A stretch of 64,000 nt of DNA from Siderastrea siderea. Lineage: Eukaryota; Cnidaria; Anthozoa; Scleractinia; Rhizangiidae. Shown here piece by piece: positions 55,731 through 64,000 of this stretch. The DNA lies in NCBI GenBank assembly GCA_964030785.1, contig OZ034967.1:47712533-47776532 (forward strand). Direction: 5' to 3'. A program made the translations under genes and the position numbers. Each line of letters starts with the position of its first letter. Position 1 is the first letter of the stretch. The notes under the pieces were generated by a model. The model worked only from the letters and a program-made list of their open reading frames with translations, was not told the origin of the DNA and ran no database searches.

Positions 55731-56021
55731 ACTGCTTGCTTGAATGATCTAGACCAATGAGCAACAGTAATATATAGAGATACCATTTACAATAGCTCAT
55801 AGTCAATTAATACATTTGTACACAAAAACATTTGCACAATAATGTATTATTGTTTCTCATTTCTTCGCTTTTGCAACCATTCACACTTTCATTTTCCAAC
55901 CATCTACCGTCGCCATCTTGAATTCATTATCCATCCACTTTTGTCCCACTTTTTCCCCATACATTTCCTTTACCAAATGAAAAAATGGGAAATTGAGTCT
56001 ATAAGCACCCCCTTTACTACT
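55731..56021 (-). repeat. Right terminal inverted repeat of the Polinton
   Basis: Inverse of 36650-36945. Its outer end, CCTTTACTACT, abuts CACTTC. Read into the disrupted host exon it supplies an immediate TAG. Confidence 0.95.
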
Positions 56022-56159
56022 CACTTCTTCTCAGAACTTCGCTGAGTTGCAGGTTCCTTCTTTCTGTGGGCCTGCTCCTTTCACGTAACTCATCCACCAA
56101 CCAATTTTCGTCGTTACATGGTAGATACACGACCTCCTTTTTGTGATACTTGGCACCAT
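56022..56159 (-). pseudogene. DUF7869-type gene, last exon up to the Polinton
   Basis: TTTTTTAG acceptor; GAKYHKKEVVYLPCNDENWL, then LSEVLRRSE. The Polinton repeat follows and gives TAG as the next codon. The original end of the exon is at 36649-36585. Confidence 0.65.
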
Positions 56160-56384
56160 CTAAAAAAGGATTGTAAGAAGAAAAAAATCCTGCATGTATC
56201 ATTCCTTTTCATTCTTAAACACGTGTAATATTTTTATTAGCCTATGATAAAATGGCATTCAGTTTACGTAAAGGAGTTGTTGTTCGTATCGAGTTTCTTC
56301 TTTTTGACCACTGAAAAAGTCAATGCTAGCAAAAATGTCCACTGCTAAAATGTAAGCGCAACAAGAGCGTGTATATTAACTCAC

Positions 56385-56484
56385 TGTCATCTTTATCATA
56401 CACTATTTCCTCTACGTCCTCGTAAATACTGGCAGTTCTCTCCTCCTCCTCCAAAATATTCAGCCACTCTTGCTTATCCTCATT
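56385..56484 (-). pseudogene. DUF7869-type gene, third core exon, 3' part
   Basis: EDKQEWLNILEEEERTASIY and YEDVEEIVYDKDD, then a GTGAGT donor. It resumes the frame interrupted at 58032 after one copy of the ATT duplication. Confidence 0.6.
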
Positions 56485-58031
56485 GGGTTATTCCAGAAAA
56501 AATCCACACACCCCCGACGGATGGCAGGAGTTTTTGCCCCCCCTTCCTCCCGGATTTCCTGTACCTCTAGACCCCTCCCCCTGCCCGGATTTCCAAGGCC
56601 AGAGACCCCCCTCCCACCCGGATTTCTCTGATTTATTATGGGCCCTAAATTCAACATTGAACGCTTGAAAATACGTAGAATCGAATCCAGAATATAATGA
56701 CTGTGGAGCTCAATTTTAATTTTAATTTGTTCTTGTGATATGAATGGAAATTACGAACGGGTTTTGTACTGGTAACAACCTGATTAAAAGTTATTTTCTT
56801 CCTTTTTATAGCACTAAACTACAACTGTAGCCCATTCCTGTGGAAATGCTCAATGAAGCTGATAGCGGCGAATAAAATAAATAAATAAAATTATAAAAAC
56901 TCGAGAATGGAGTATTGAATTACCTGTACCTGAGGTCAAAACAACCTTTCAAATCGAAACTTTTCCCGGACGTATTCTTGCCATAATTGAAATAAATGTT
57001 AAATAAAACTTAAAGTTAGAATTAAAGTTAATGACAGCAGCGGTAATTTAACAGGAGAATGATAAATTTAGCCTGTTGAAATTTATTTTGTGCTGCTTCT
57101 GTTGCAGACGCAATTTGGATACGTCAAAAGTAATTTGAAACCTATGCGTAACGCAACCATTTCATAAGACGTCGTGCTATCGGGGACGCAAAAAGTATCC
57201 GATTTATACTCCTTTATACCTGCAACACACAGAAGAAACTCAATGACAGACTGAGATTTATGGTTATTTTCGCCCAAATAACATCTATTGGGCAGAATCG
57301 AAGCAAAGGAAACATGTCACCAAAAACGTGTCCGAAGACACGCGCATTCTGATACAGCGTACCAGTTTATTATTTTACATTTCACTTTCTTGGTTTTGTG
57401 TTCCTTCAAATTGATAAGATTTAAATCAACTATGACAAATAAAATTCATTTGAGCAAGGTATTTGTAACTTGAGTTTTTGTTGCAAAAGCGAGAATGAGG
57501 GAACCAATAGCTCACAAACTTGTCAACACTGGCGTCGAATGCAGTCCATTTGTCCAATTTATTTCCTGAGAGATGACTCAAGCGACTACGTTGTTGCTCA
57601 TTTGTTTTTCATCTCGAAACTGTCAACTTACATTTGGCCAGTACTGTAATACAATACAAAGTTCCAAGCTTTAAACTTTGTTCGCTGAACATGCTTTGTA
57701 GCTACCACGTCAACCGCGTGCTTTCTTCGTGTTTTCTCCTTCTATCACTTTTATAATATTCTTTTCAGAATATTTGAAACTGAACCTAAAAACGTTTAAG
57801 GTAAGAAATGCATACTTTGAAAGACTACTACTTTCTTCGATTCGGGGGAAGATTCTTCCGTAAAGTCAAAGATCTGAAAAACTGAGGTTACATTATTAAT
57901 GACCCCCGAAGAAGAGTTTTAACTCTAGACCCCCCTCCCACCTGGATTTCCAGAGCACTCGACCCCCCCTCCCACGAGAATTTCCAGCGTGCCATCCGTC
58001 CGGGAGGTGTGGATTTTTTCTGGAATAACCC
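56485..58031. mobile_element. Inverted-repeat DNA element, copy 2 of the family at 33.5 kb
   Basis: The left end GGGTTATTCCAGAAAAAATC and the reversed right end are identical over about 25 bp, then both run CCGACGGATGGC/CCGGACGGATGGC. ATT flanks both ends (56482-56484, 58032-58034). Subterminal C-rich repeats (CCCGGATTTCC type) lie inside both ends. Length 1,547 bp, interior without a supported ORF. It splits a coding exon, and the exon frame resumes exactly across it. Confidence 0.82.
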
Positions 58032-58520
58032 ATTGGTAAACACACCATTGTTGACACACTTGTCTACCATACCTCTCCGTCTGGGAAAGTCCACAGCATC
58101 ATAATTGGGCCTTATTACCTCAGGCACACCCTGAGGAAGATCGTGTAATACCATAATGGGATCGTATTGCTCTCCATCCCACTCGCTAGTACACCAGGCT
58201 TTGAAATGAAGTACAGCCTTCCCTTCGTCGTTTTTTACTATTACAAAGCTACATGTATGAAAGCTGTTTAGCCCGTGAATTTGTTTCATGTACGGGAGAA
58301 GCCACTCCCATACTGCGTACAGATGCAGAAAGGTAGCATACTGGGGCTTGGCTCCTTTCTGGGTTGTTTCCCCTTGAGACTGGGTGTAACAGGTTCTTAG
58401 TATCCTCAGGAGGTCTTGAAGAGTGAGACAGCCTAACCTTTCAATTGGTACCGAAACACGGGAGAACATCTGATCGACGTCGATATGGGTATGGCCGACA
58501 GGCAAGAAGGATATTTCTAT
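58032..58520 (-). pseudogene. DUF7869-type gene, third core exon, 5' part
   Basis: It starts after TTTTTCAG with SFLPVGHTHIDVDQMFSRVS, the third conserved site (GHTH.D.D), and continues to CVNNGVFTN, where the inverted-repeat element begins. The exon resumes at 56484. Read into the element, the frame ends after about 45 codons. Confidence 0.75.
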
Positions 58521-58862
58521 CTGAAAAATATACGAACAGTTCATTAAATTACTGATCCAGAAGAAGTAATTGTTGCAATGTAATTAAGATGGCCTAACAC
58601 AGTTTTGAGTAGCTATGGTAAAATGTTGTTTAAGAGACACCACATTACCAGATTACAGGCCAATCTCTATAAATAAATAGTCCGGTTTCAAATCCTTGCT
58701 CCCCGGATCTAAATCCTACCGTTTGTGGTCTCACTCAAAAACTACCAACTTGCATAAGCATGGCGCTTAAACACTGTAGTTTAAGGTATGTCTTATTTAC
58801 GGTAACTTGCAAACTGTTTACACTTAGGGCCAGGATTAACTTCGCTTATGTATTTCTCTCAC

Positions 58863-58994
58863 CCTGTTGAACACATCCGTCTTGATGAGGTAACCAAGAA
58901 AGCTGAACACGTATTGATTTTTGTTTTCCTTTGCATTGTTATCCGACTGAATGGCGATTGAATCAGCCAATAGATCTTTATGCACCCACATTGT
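58863..58994 (-). pseudogene. DUF7869-type gene, second core exon
   Basis: Exactly 44 codons: HKDLLADSIAIQSDNNAKEN and KNQYVFSFLGYL. The DN..KENKN motif is the second conserved acidic site. ATTTAG acceptor, GTGAGA donor, both neighbours in phase. Confidence 0.75.
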
Positions 58995-59488
58995 CTAAAT
59001 GAAAATAGATGACGACATTAGCTACAGCAATTGCGGATCATAGAGGTCATAATATACCATCAAACGGTCAGGTCTTGTTAAAAAATTGGCAGTAACTTTA
59101 TAATATCCCCTTCTTAATTTGAACAGCCGTTTGTGATTTGCTGTTGAGGGGGCTGTTCGATCACGTAACGATAACTCACTTTTCTTTTTACTTTATTCGT
59201 TTTTGGTGATTTCTTTCACTCCCTCGCGCTAGATGGTCAAATTCCAAGAAGATTGCGACTTTCAAAATAATACTTGTACTACACATCAACAAGTTATTGC
59301 GAAATGCCGAGGAGCTGTAAAGGGAATTTAACAAGGGACCTACCTGATAACTTTTTGGGGATTAGAAACGAGGCGGACTTCTGAATAACAAAGAAGGCAC
59401 GCCTTAATGTAAAGTATTTTATGTAGAAATGGCTTCTTTCTTTGTGGAGCACAAGAACAAAAGGGTAAAACACCATATGGTAACTTAC

Positions 59489-59750
59489 CTGCAAAAGCGT
59501 ATTTATCATCAAGTTTGAATCATGGGGGAACTGGTGGTAGTCCAAAAAGCATATTGGGTGCCTTCCATGGATAAGGACTCCCACCAGATGAACCCGAAGA
59601 TGCCACGCTTTTTGGGTTGTTCCATATCTGGCCTTGGAAAATGGAAGTTCTGTCTTGGTGGTGTCCATTCCATCAATGGCCACAGAAAACAATTCGTTCG
59701 GCTGATGGTAAGCCCGTGAAGCGCGGCTTAAATAGGCCTTCCTTTCCTCC
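59489..59750 (-). pseudogene. DUF7869-type gene, first core exon
   Basis: It holds LFSVAIDGMDTTKTELPF (first acidic residue of the core), WHLRVHLVGVLIHGRHPIC and PHDSNLMINTLLQ, with TTTCAG acceptor and GTAAGT donor. Intact frame. Confidence 0.75.
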
Positions 59751-60131
59751 CTGAAATGTATATTTTATAAAAAAAACAAACCCTATACTTCTAGCCTTTT
59801 TTTTTCGTTACTTTTATGCATGTTTAAAGTTTTGTACCTTTCTTACATTTTGAGTGTGACAGAAGAAGCAACACAAAAATAATAAAATGTTTCAAGAGAA
59901 ATACTGAGATCGCGTCAAAGCCAAACCAGTTTCCATTGAAAACGTTGCTCATCCAAGCTAATTTCCATTTCCCTGTACTATAATTGAAACGACACCTGCT
60001 CCCAATGTGTGGTTTCATAGCTCAGTTCATTAACCAGTAGCAACTAAGGTTTGTTGGATTGCACGGTCATTTAACTTGATTTGATAACTAAATTGATTTT
60101 GGTTAATAAAGGTTTTGAGATCGCAAATATA

Positions 60132-60134
<3 letters not shown>

Positions 60135-60162
<28 letters not shown>

Positions 60163-60166
60163 ATAG
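60135..60166. repeat. (AAAT)n microsatellite
   Basis: About eight perfect AAAT units in an intron of the DUF7869-type gene. Confidence 0.9.
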
Positions 60167-60182
60167 AAAAAACCCTTCCCAC

Positions 60183-60304
60183 CTGACCCAGGCAATATGG
60201 TCTTTTCTCCTTTCCTCAAGCGCTGCTTTCTTCATTGGATTTGTAGTGCTCCTCAATTCCTCTTTCAAGTTACAACATGTGTCGCACTTACTGAAACGGT
60301 TTTC
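60183..60304 (-). pseudogene. DUF7869-type gene, Cys-pair exon
   Basis: ENRFSKCDTCCNLKEELRST between a TTCAG acceptor and a GTGGGA donor. The CDTC pair before a helix matches the family position just upstream of the RNase H-like core. It joins in phase to the next exon but not cleanly to the previous one. Confidence 0.65.
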
Positions 60305-60863
60305 CTGAAGGGTTGAATGGATGGATGGACGGATGAATGAAAACAAAAAGAAAGAAGAAAGAGAGAAATCAAGGGTTTTAAGAGCCATCACGTGAACATG
60401 ACATTTTCAAATTTGACATTTTCAAATTAAGTTTCAAGCTTCTGGTACTAATCCTTTAATTGACTTATAACAGCACCATTGTGGTTAATAACCTTTATCT
60501 AAAATAAAATCGCGAAATTAAATACCCGCGAAAATTGGAAGAGCGGAATTTGATACATTCAATGTTATTATAAAACAATACAAATTTGGGAGATTTTTAT
60601 ATGCTTCGATACTTTTTTCCACCCAAATCGGAAATTTAAATACTCGCGTGAAAACACGGCCGCAGAACTTTCGCGAAATTAAGTACATGCGTTATAGTAA
60701 GAATAGGGTAATGTACGTATTGTGTAAAACGAGACAACTGGAGTCGAAACTGGAAATTCAGAGGGCGAGGAGGATATTAAAGGCCAAGATTTTGGAAGAA
60801 AAATATGAAGGCGAAAACTTAACAAATAGCCAGGATGAAGGGGGGTTCAAATTGAAAATATAA

Positions 60864-61329
60864 TGCGCCGATCAATTTGAAACTTCAACATCCCCCCCCC
60901 CCCCCCCGGGCATACCCCGGGCATTTGACTGTGCAATGTGCCCTGGGAAGGTGGAATTTGAAACGGATTTATCTCTTGTTCTGACATAATATGCCTGTGA
61001 ATTTTTTCGGTTTTTGTGGGGTCTGACGGATTTACAAGATAGAATTTTGCCTTTGTTAGTGAATAACTCTTTGAAAGGGTCTTTAAAAGAAGATTGAAGG
61101 TGTCATTACGGCATATCTCTCTCTGAAAGGCATGTAAAGTGCTTGATTGAAGACCAAACTTGTCTTTGAGGAGAGGCAGTTCAGTACTAATTGGTGGGGC
61201 ATTTGAACGGCTTTCTTGCCCCGAGGGGGAGGGAATTTGAACAAGCCAATCTTCAAAAGTTCAAATGCCCGGGGGGTTGCCCGGGGGGTTGCCGGGGAGG
61301 GGTGTTGAACTTTCGAATTGATCGGTGCA
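60864..61329. mobile_element. MITE with TAA target duplication, C-rich arms
   Basis: The left end TGCGCCGATCAATTTGAAAC and the reversed right end TGCACCGATCAATTCGAAAG match, followed by a C-run and CCCCGGGCATTTGA on both sides. TAA is on both flanks (60861-60863, 61330-61332). 466 bp, no ORF. TAA duplication fits PIF/Harbinger. It lies in the intron between 61381 and 60304. Confidence 0.75.
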
Positions 61330-61380
61330 TAAACCTCTATGAGGGGTGTATGGATATTTTATAGGACAACACAATCCTAC

Positions 61381-61954
61381 CTTTGGAATCTCACATGAGA
61401 GTAATGTTCATTCCAGATCTTGCGAAAAAAGCTCTCGCTGCATATTGGCTGGTTGGTCGACTCCATGTTCTCTTTAAACTCTTGAAATACATCAGCTTTA
61501 AAGCTTGAAGATGTTAGGTGCCACATGATTGAATTTGGCATGAAGTCGCAATTTTCCTGAAAATATCTGTCCAGGAAATTAAGCACGGCCTCTCTTTGTG
61601 GTGTCCCTTGATGTTAAAGCTGCACCGTGTTGTTCACTACGCCGTCCAAGTAGGAAGTCTCTTTTTAGTTCAAAAAATCTTCTTCTAGAAATCCCAAGAA
61701 CCTTCGTCCATGCACTCCAACAAACATTGATCCCACTGATGGTATATGTAAACTCTCCGCCGGTAGGCTGATTGTTTTCAAGCCAGTTAAACACATACTT
61801 CCTTTGCTTTCCGTAAGTGGGTACTCCTGGCAGAAATTTTCCCTTGCTCTTGTCATTTGGCTAATTGATAGAACCTTTTGAAGGCATCTCTTTTGCGTAC
61901 AACACTTTTCTTCTGTCAGTTGTTTTGGTGAAGAAATAGTGGATCGATGTTTAC
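61381..61954 (-). pseudogene. DUF7869-type gene, Cys-containing exon with frameshifts
   Basis: Acceptor GATATAG at 61955, donor GTAGGA after 61381. Frame 1 gives EEKCCTQKRCLQKVLSI, frame 2 VFNWLENNQPTGGEFTY and GINVCWSAWTKVLGISRRRF, and frame 3 LNFLDRYFQENCDFMPN and FFRKIWNEHYSHVRF. These are consecutive family segments, so two single-base shifts (near 61830 and 61600) have broken the exon. Confidence 0.65.
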
Positions 61955-63007
61955 CTATATCAGAAAGGAAAATTAAAAGAAAGAATGTTTCTTTTTCACT
62001 GGGAGGGGGGATATTATGTGACCAACAAACCACACATGCCATCTCTGAAAAAGACGGAAAGTAACAAGGTTTTGGACTAAATGAATCTTGCAGCCAAACG
62101 AATGCAACTTTTACATAGTAGAATGTCCATAACCAAACCTAAGGTCACACATACTGTTGATCCCTGTTCGTTTTATTTCTCAAAATAATCGTTTTGATTT
62201 TGTATACATTTTTGGTCAATAAAATTACTTTTCTTTACTGATAATTACTGTTCCAGCCCCGGTGTTTGTTCTTTAAATGCCAAGAAACGTTTTCATCAGC
62301 CGTTTGGCAATTTTCAATTACCTAGCGTCGAGTGAGTATAAAAGTTCAACGCCAAGGAACTCGATGCCTTATTCAATTCTTTAAGGGGGTTCTGCCAAAC
62401 ATGCGAGCCAGCGAGCCATGCGAGTCACAGTGTGAGCCATGCGAGCCAGCTCCAGAGGTATTTTAAAAAACTTTGACACTTGAATTAATTTTTCACGTGT
62501 ACCACGTAGCCAGCTTCTAGGAAACCCTTCAGTCTTGAATTTACTTTGCACCGCGTACCCCGTACTGCGTAGCCGGCTTTATATAAGACAGTCCAAGAAC
62601 ACCTAAAATTTTCTGCCTACCCTGTGCACCGAGTAGCCACTGTTTTTCAGTTAAACGCAGTCAATGTGGCAGGGTATTCTGTAGTTACTCCTAAAGTCAA
62701 AAGCAATTTGTCCCTAAAGTCTAGAACTCCCAGCGAAACGCTGCCTCCTAGGCGGTATTTTTAATTTCGCCTTTGCGAGAACAATAGTAATACATTTGTC
62801 TTCGTTTTCAAGTTCAGGATTTTCTTTTTCGAGGTTAGGGGACTTAAATCTTAGATCTTTGTTTTCGGGGTTTTGGTTTTTGACGTTACAGGCTACCGAC
62901 AAGCATTCACTTTGACAAATAGACTAAACCTAGTATCATTTCGGACTCATAATATAGCCTCAAGCCACCTTTTCAAATTAACTATCTCAATTACAATTTT
63001 GTCTTAC
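61955..63007. other. Intron of the DUF7869-type gene
   Basis: It contains a short degenerate repeat of GCGAGCCA units (62404-62452) and three spaced copies of a CG(T/C)A(C/G)..CGTAGCC-like motif (62500-62640). No other feature is supported. Confidence 0.5.
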
Positions 63008-63587
63008 CTCTTCTCCGAGTACCCAGATTTGGGGTATCAGGTTCCTTTGTTTCCTCGGTTGTCTTGGCTTGGAGTGGTTCTTTTGATTCTATTGGGACAA
63101 AGGTCTCCCGTTCAACACTACCTGAGCTCTCTTCAGTCTCTTCTTGATTAACAGTCGCTTGAGAAAGCGAAGCACCAGACTTTGAAGGATTATATCTAAA
63201 TATTCCCGGAGCAAGTTCATCTTCCAGTGAACTTGAAGAAGAGGTTCTTACTAATGTCAAATTATCCACAGTGGCAATGCTTTCATTGTCGTTTAAGCTA
63301 CTGGTCGACGAATCATTGCTTTCCATGTGAACCCGTTTCACTTTTGGTACTGGTGTTGGGCAAAATAAGGGAGCCTTGCATGCGATCTCCACATAGGGCC
63401 TTATATCTCTTGCATCGAATCCTTCAAACTGTTTGATATCACTCTCCGTGTCAGAAAGTAAATCTTGAATATTATCGTTCGCTCGGTCCTCCATCGAAGT
63501 CAAGCCTATTAGACTGCCAAAATGTTCATAGCCGGCATAAAATTCCTTAGTAGTTTTGTTTGTCAAATAATTTATGCTAATTGAAGC
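63008..63587 (-). pseudogene. DUF7869-type gene, upstream exon
   Basis: Open frame ending RRRG at a GTAAGA donor. Ser/Glu-rich, low-complexity sequence (VRTSSSSSLEDE, NQEETEESSGSVER) like a disordered N-terminal region. No clear ATG start; the frame is open back to an AG near 63588, so an acceptor there is possible. It links in phase to the exon at 61954. Confidence 0.5.
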
Positions 63588-63756
63588 CCTTTGTTTTCAC
63601 AGAAGAAATTAAAGGTGTTAGCGTTTACTTACTCGGGTGTTAATATGCTAATTTTTCTTCTCTTTATCAATTTTCTTACATCAAGTGCAGTGGCGAGAAA
63701 ATAATAGAAACCCAGGGCATTGGCAAGCGAAAGGGAATGAATGCAATAGGTGCTCT

Positions 63757-63805
63757 TTAGGCCCGGTTCAACCGTCGAACTTTACATGTGCCAAACCTAA
63801 TAAGA
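63757..63805. repeat. Inverted match to the repeat at 31.3 kb
   Basis: TAGGCCCGGTTCAACCGTCG to CCAAACCTAATAAG is the reverse of 31330-31380 with few changes, so it is a dispersed repeat. Confidence 0.5.
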
Positions 63806-63865
63806 AAGTACAAATAGAATTATTCCTCTGACCCTTTATCAAAATCTAAATCCCATCTTAGTAAG

Positions 63866-64000
63866 TCCCGGCTCAAGTTTCCAAGGTCTTAGACAAACGA
63901 AGCGACACCAGTGGCTGCGTCCAGTTTCTTGTTCGCTGGCGTGGATACGGAGAGAAGTACGATAGCTGGGTGGATGAAACGGACACCAACGAACATTCTG
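63866..64000 (+). CDS. Chromodomain fragment, runs off the window
   Basis: Plus-strand frame opens after TAA at about 63863 and reads VSKVLDKRSDTSGCVQFLV, then RWRGYGEKYDSWVDE to the edge. The V..VLDKR...V.(F/Y)LVRWRGY....SW pattern is a chromodomain, as in Ty3 or Polinton integrases and in host chromatin proteins. No ATG is seen, so it is an internal exon or element fragment. It differs from the chromo-like domain of the integrase at 53.8 kb. Confidence 0.65.

Larger units (their letters stand above)
36650..56021. mobile_element. Polinton/Maverick-type element (adintovirus-like), inactivated
   Basis: It is 19,372 bp long with terminal inverted repeats starting AGTAGTAAAGG and a perfect 6-bp target duplication CACTTC (36644-36649 and 56022-56027). 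Size, 6-bp duplication, AG...CT ends, protein-primed family B polymerase, integrase with chromo-like domain, adenovirus-type protease and capsid-type genes are the established hallmarks of Polintons, which are virus-derived. Replication and accessory genes lie mostly on the plus strand in the left half, morphogenesis genes on the minus strand in the right half. No ATPase with a Walker A motif was found. Frameshifts, stops and deletions in nearly all core genes show that this copy is not competent. Confidence 0.93.
56022..63587 (-). pseudogene. DUF7869-type (RNase H-like) multi-exon gene, disrupted
   Basis: Exons on the minus strand: 63587-63008, 61954-61381, 60304-60183, 59750-59489, 58994-58863, 58520-58032 continued at 56484-56385, and 56159-56022. 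Most junctions have GT-AG ends and join in phase. The core order is IDGMD, the HLVGVLIHG and PHDSNL segment, QSDNNAKENKN and PVGHTHIDVDQMFSRVS, which is the DUF7869 arrangement (Asp-based RNase H-like fold, common in cnidarian and other invertebrate genomes, possibly transposon-derived). Exon 61954-61381 has frameshifts. Exon 58520 is split by a DNA element and the last exon by the Polinton. First exon and start are not resolved. Confidence 0.75.

Noticed and set aside
1..64000. CRISPR array, rRNA genes or bacterial operons
   Set aside because: No regularly spaced short repeats of that type, no rRNA-like segments, and the gene structures are eukaryotic.

Overview
The window looks like nuclear DNA of an invertebrate animal, most likely a cnidarian such as a stony coral or sea anemone. 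It is AT-rich, its genes have GT-AG introns, and it is crowded with transposons: a Penelope-like element, an L1-like LINE, Ty3 remnants, tRNA-derived SINEs, several small inverted-repeat DNA transposons and one large Polinton/Maverick-type element. There is no bacterial operon, rRNA gene or CRISPR array. The cnidarian assignment is inference; I could run no search.

Layout. 0-5 kb: two diverged copies of the 3' end of a Penelope-like retroelement (GIY-YIG endonuclease, C-terminal tail, a decayed hammerhead-ribozyme-like motif). Copy A is split by a 1.7-kb inverted-repeat element with palindromic ATGATATC ends and a GACTCC target duplication. 5-9 kb: non-coding, one 205-bp MITE. 8.9-11.6 kb: 5'-truncated, frameshifted LINE (minus strand). 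12-23.2 kb: tandem array with a 2662-bp period. Three copies are nearly identical, and all carry Ty3 integrase debris plus a stem-loop resembling the histone mRNA 3' end, yet no histone gene. 23-36.6 kb: mostly non-coding, with a hAT-like element, a LINE tail with an 18-bp target duplication, and a 1.7-kb inverted-repeat element containing a fold-back.

36,650-56,021: a complete but inactivated Polinton-type element of 19.4 kb. It has about 290-bp terminal inverted repeats and a perfect 6-bp target duplication, CACTTC. Left to right it carries a minus-strand zinc-finger protein, a plus-strand basic/Gln-rich protein, a small spliced minus-strand ORF, two nested SINE copies, an acidic protein with two GRF-like zinc fingers, a small basic protein, a protein-primed family B DNA polymerase broken into six blocks, a second spliced minus-strand ORF, a RING-finger ORF, and a minus-strand morphogenesis block. 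In transcription order that block is integrase, two related capsid-type proteins, a Gly-rich basic protein, a capsid-like protein, an adenovirus-type protease and a helical protein. I found no packaging ATPase. Integrase, polymerase, protease and the capsid-like protein all carry lesions. These include a polymerase motif C Asp-to-Val change and apparent deletions of the integrase catalytic Glu region and the protease Cys region.

56-64 kb: a decayed multi-exon minus-strand host gene of the DUF7869 (RNase H-like) type. Its coding exons are interrupted by a 1.55-kb inverted-repeat element of the same family as the one at 33.5 kb, and its last exon is interrupted by the Polinton itself. A chromodomain exon or fragment runs off the right edge on the plus strand.

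Many single-base frameshifts lie in homopolymers, so some may be sequencing errors. The substitutions, nonsense codons and deletions are harder to explain that way.
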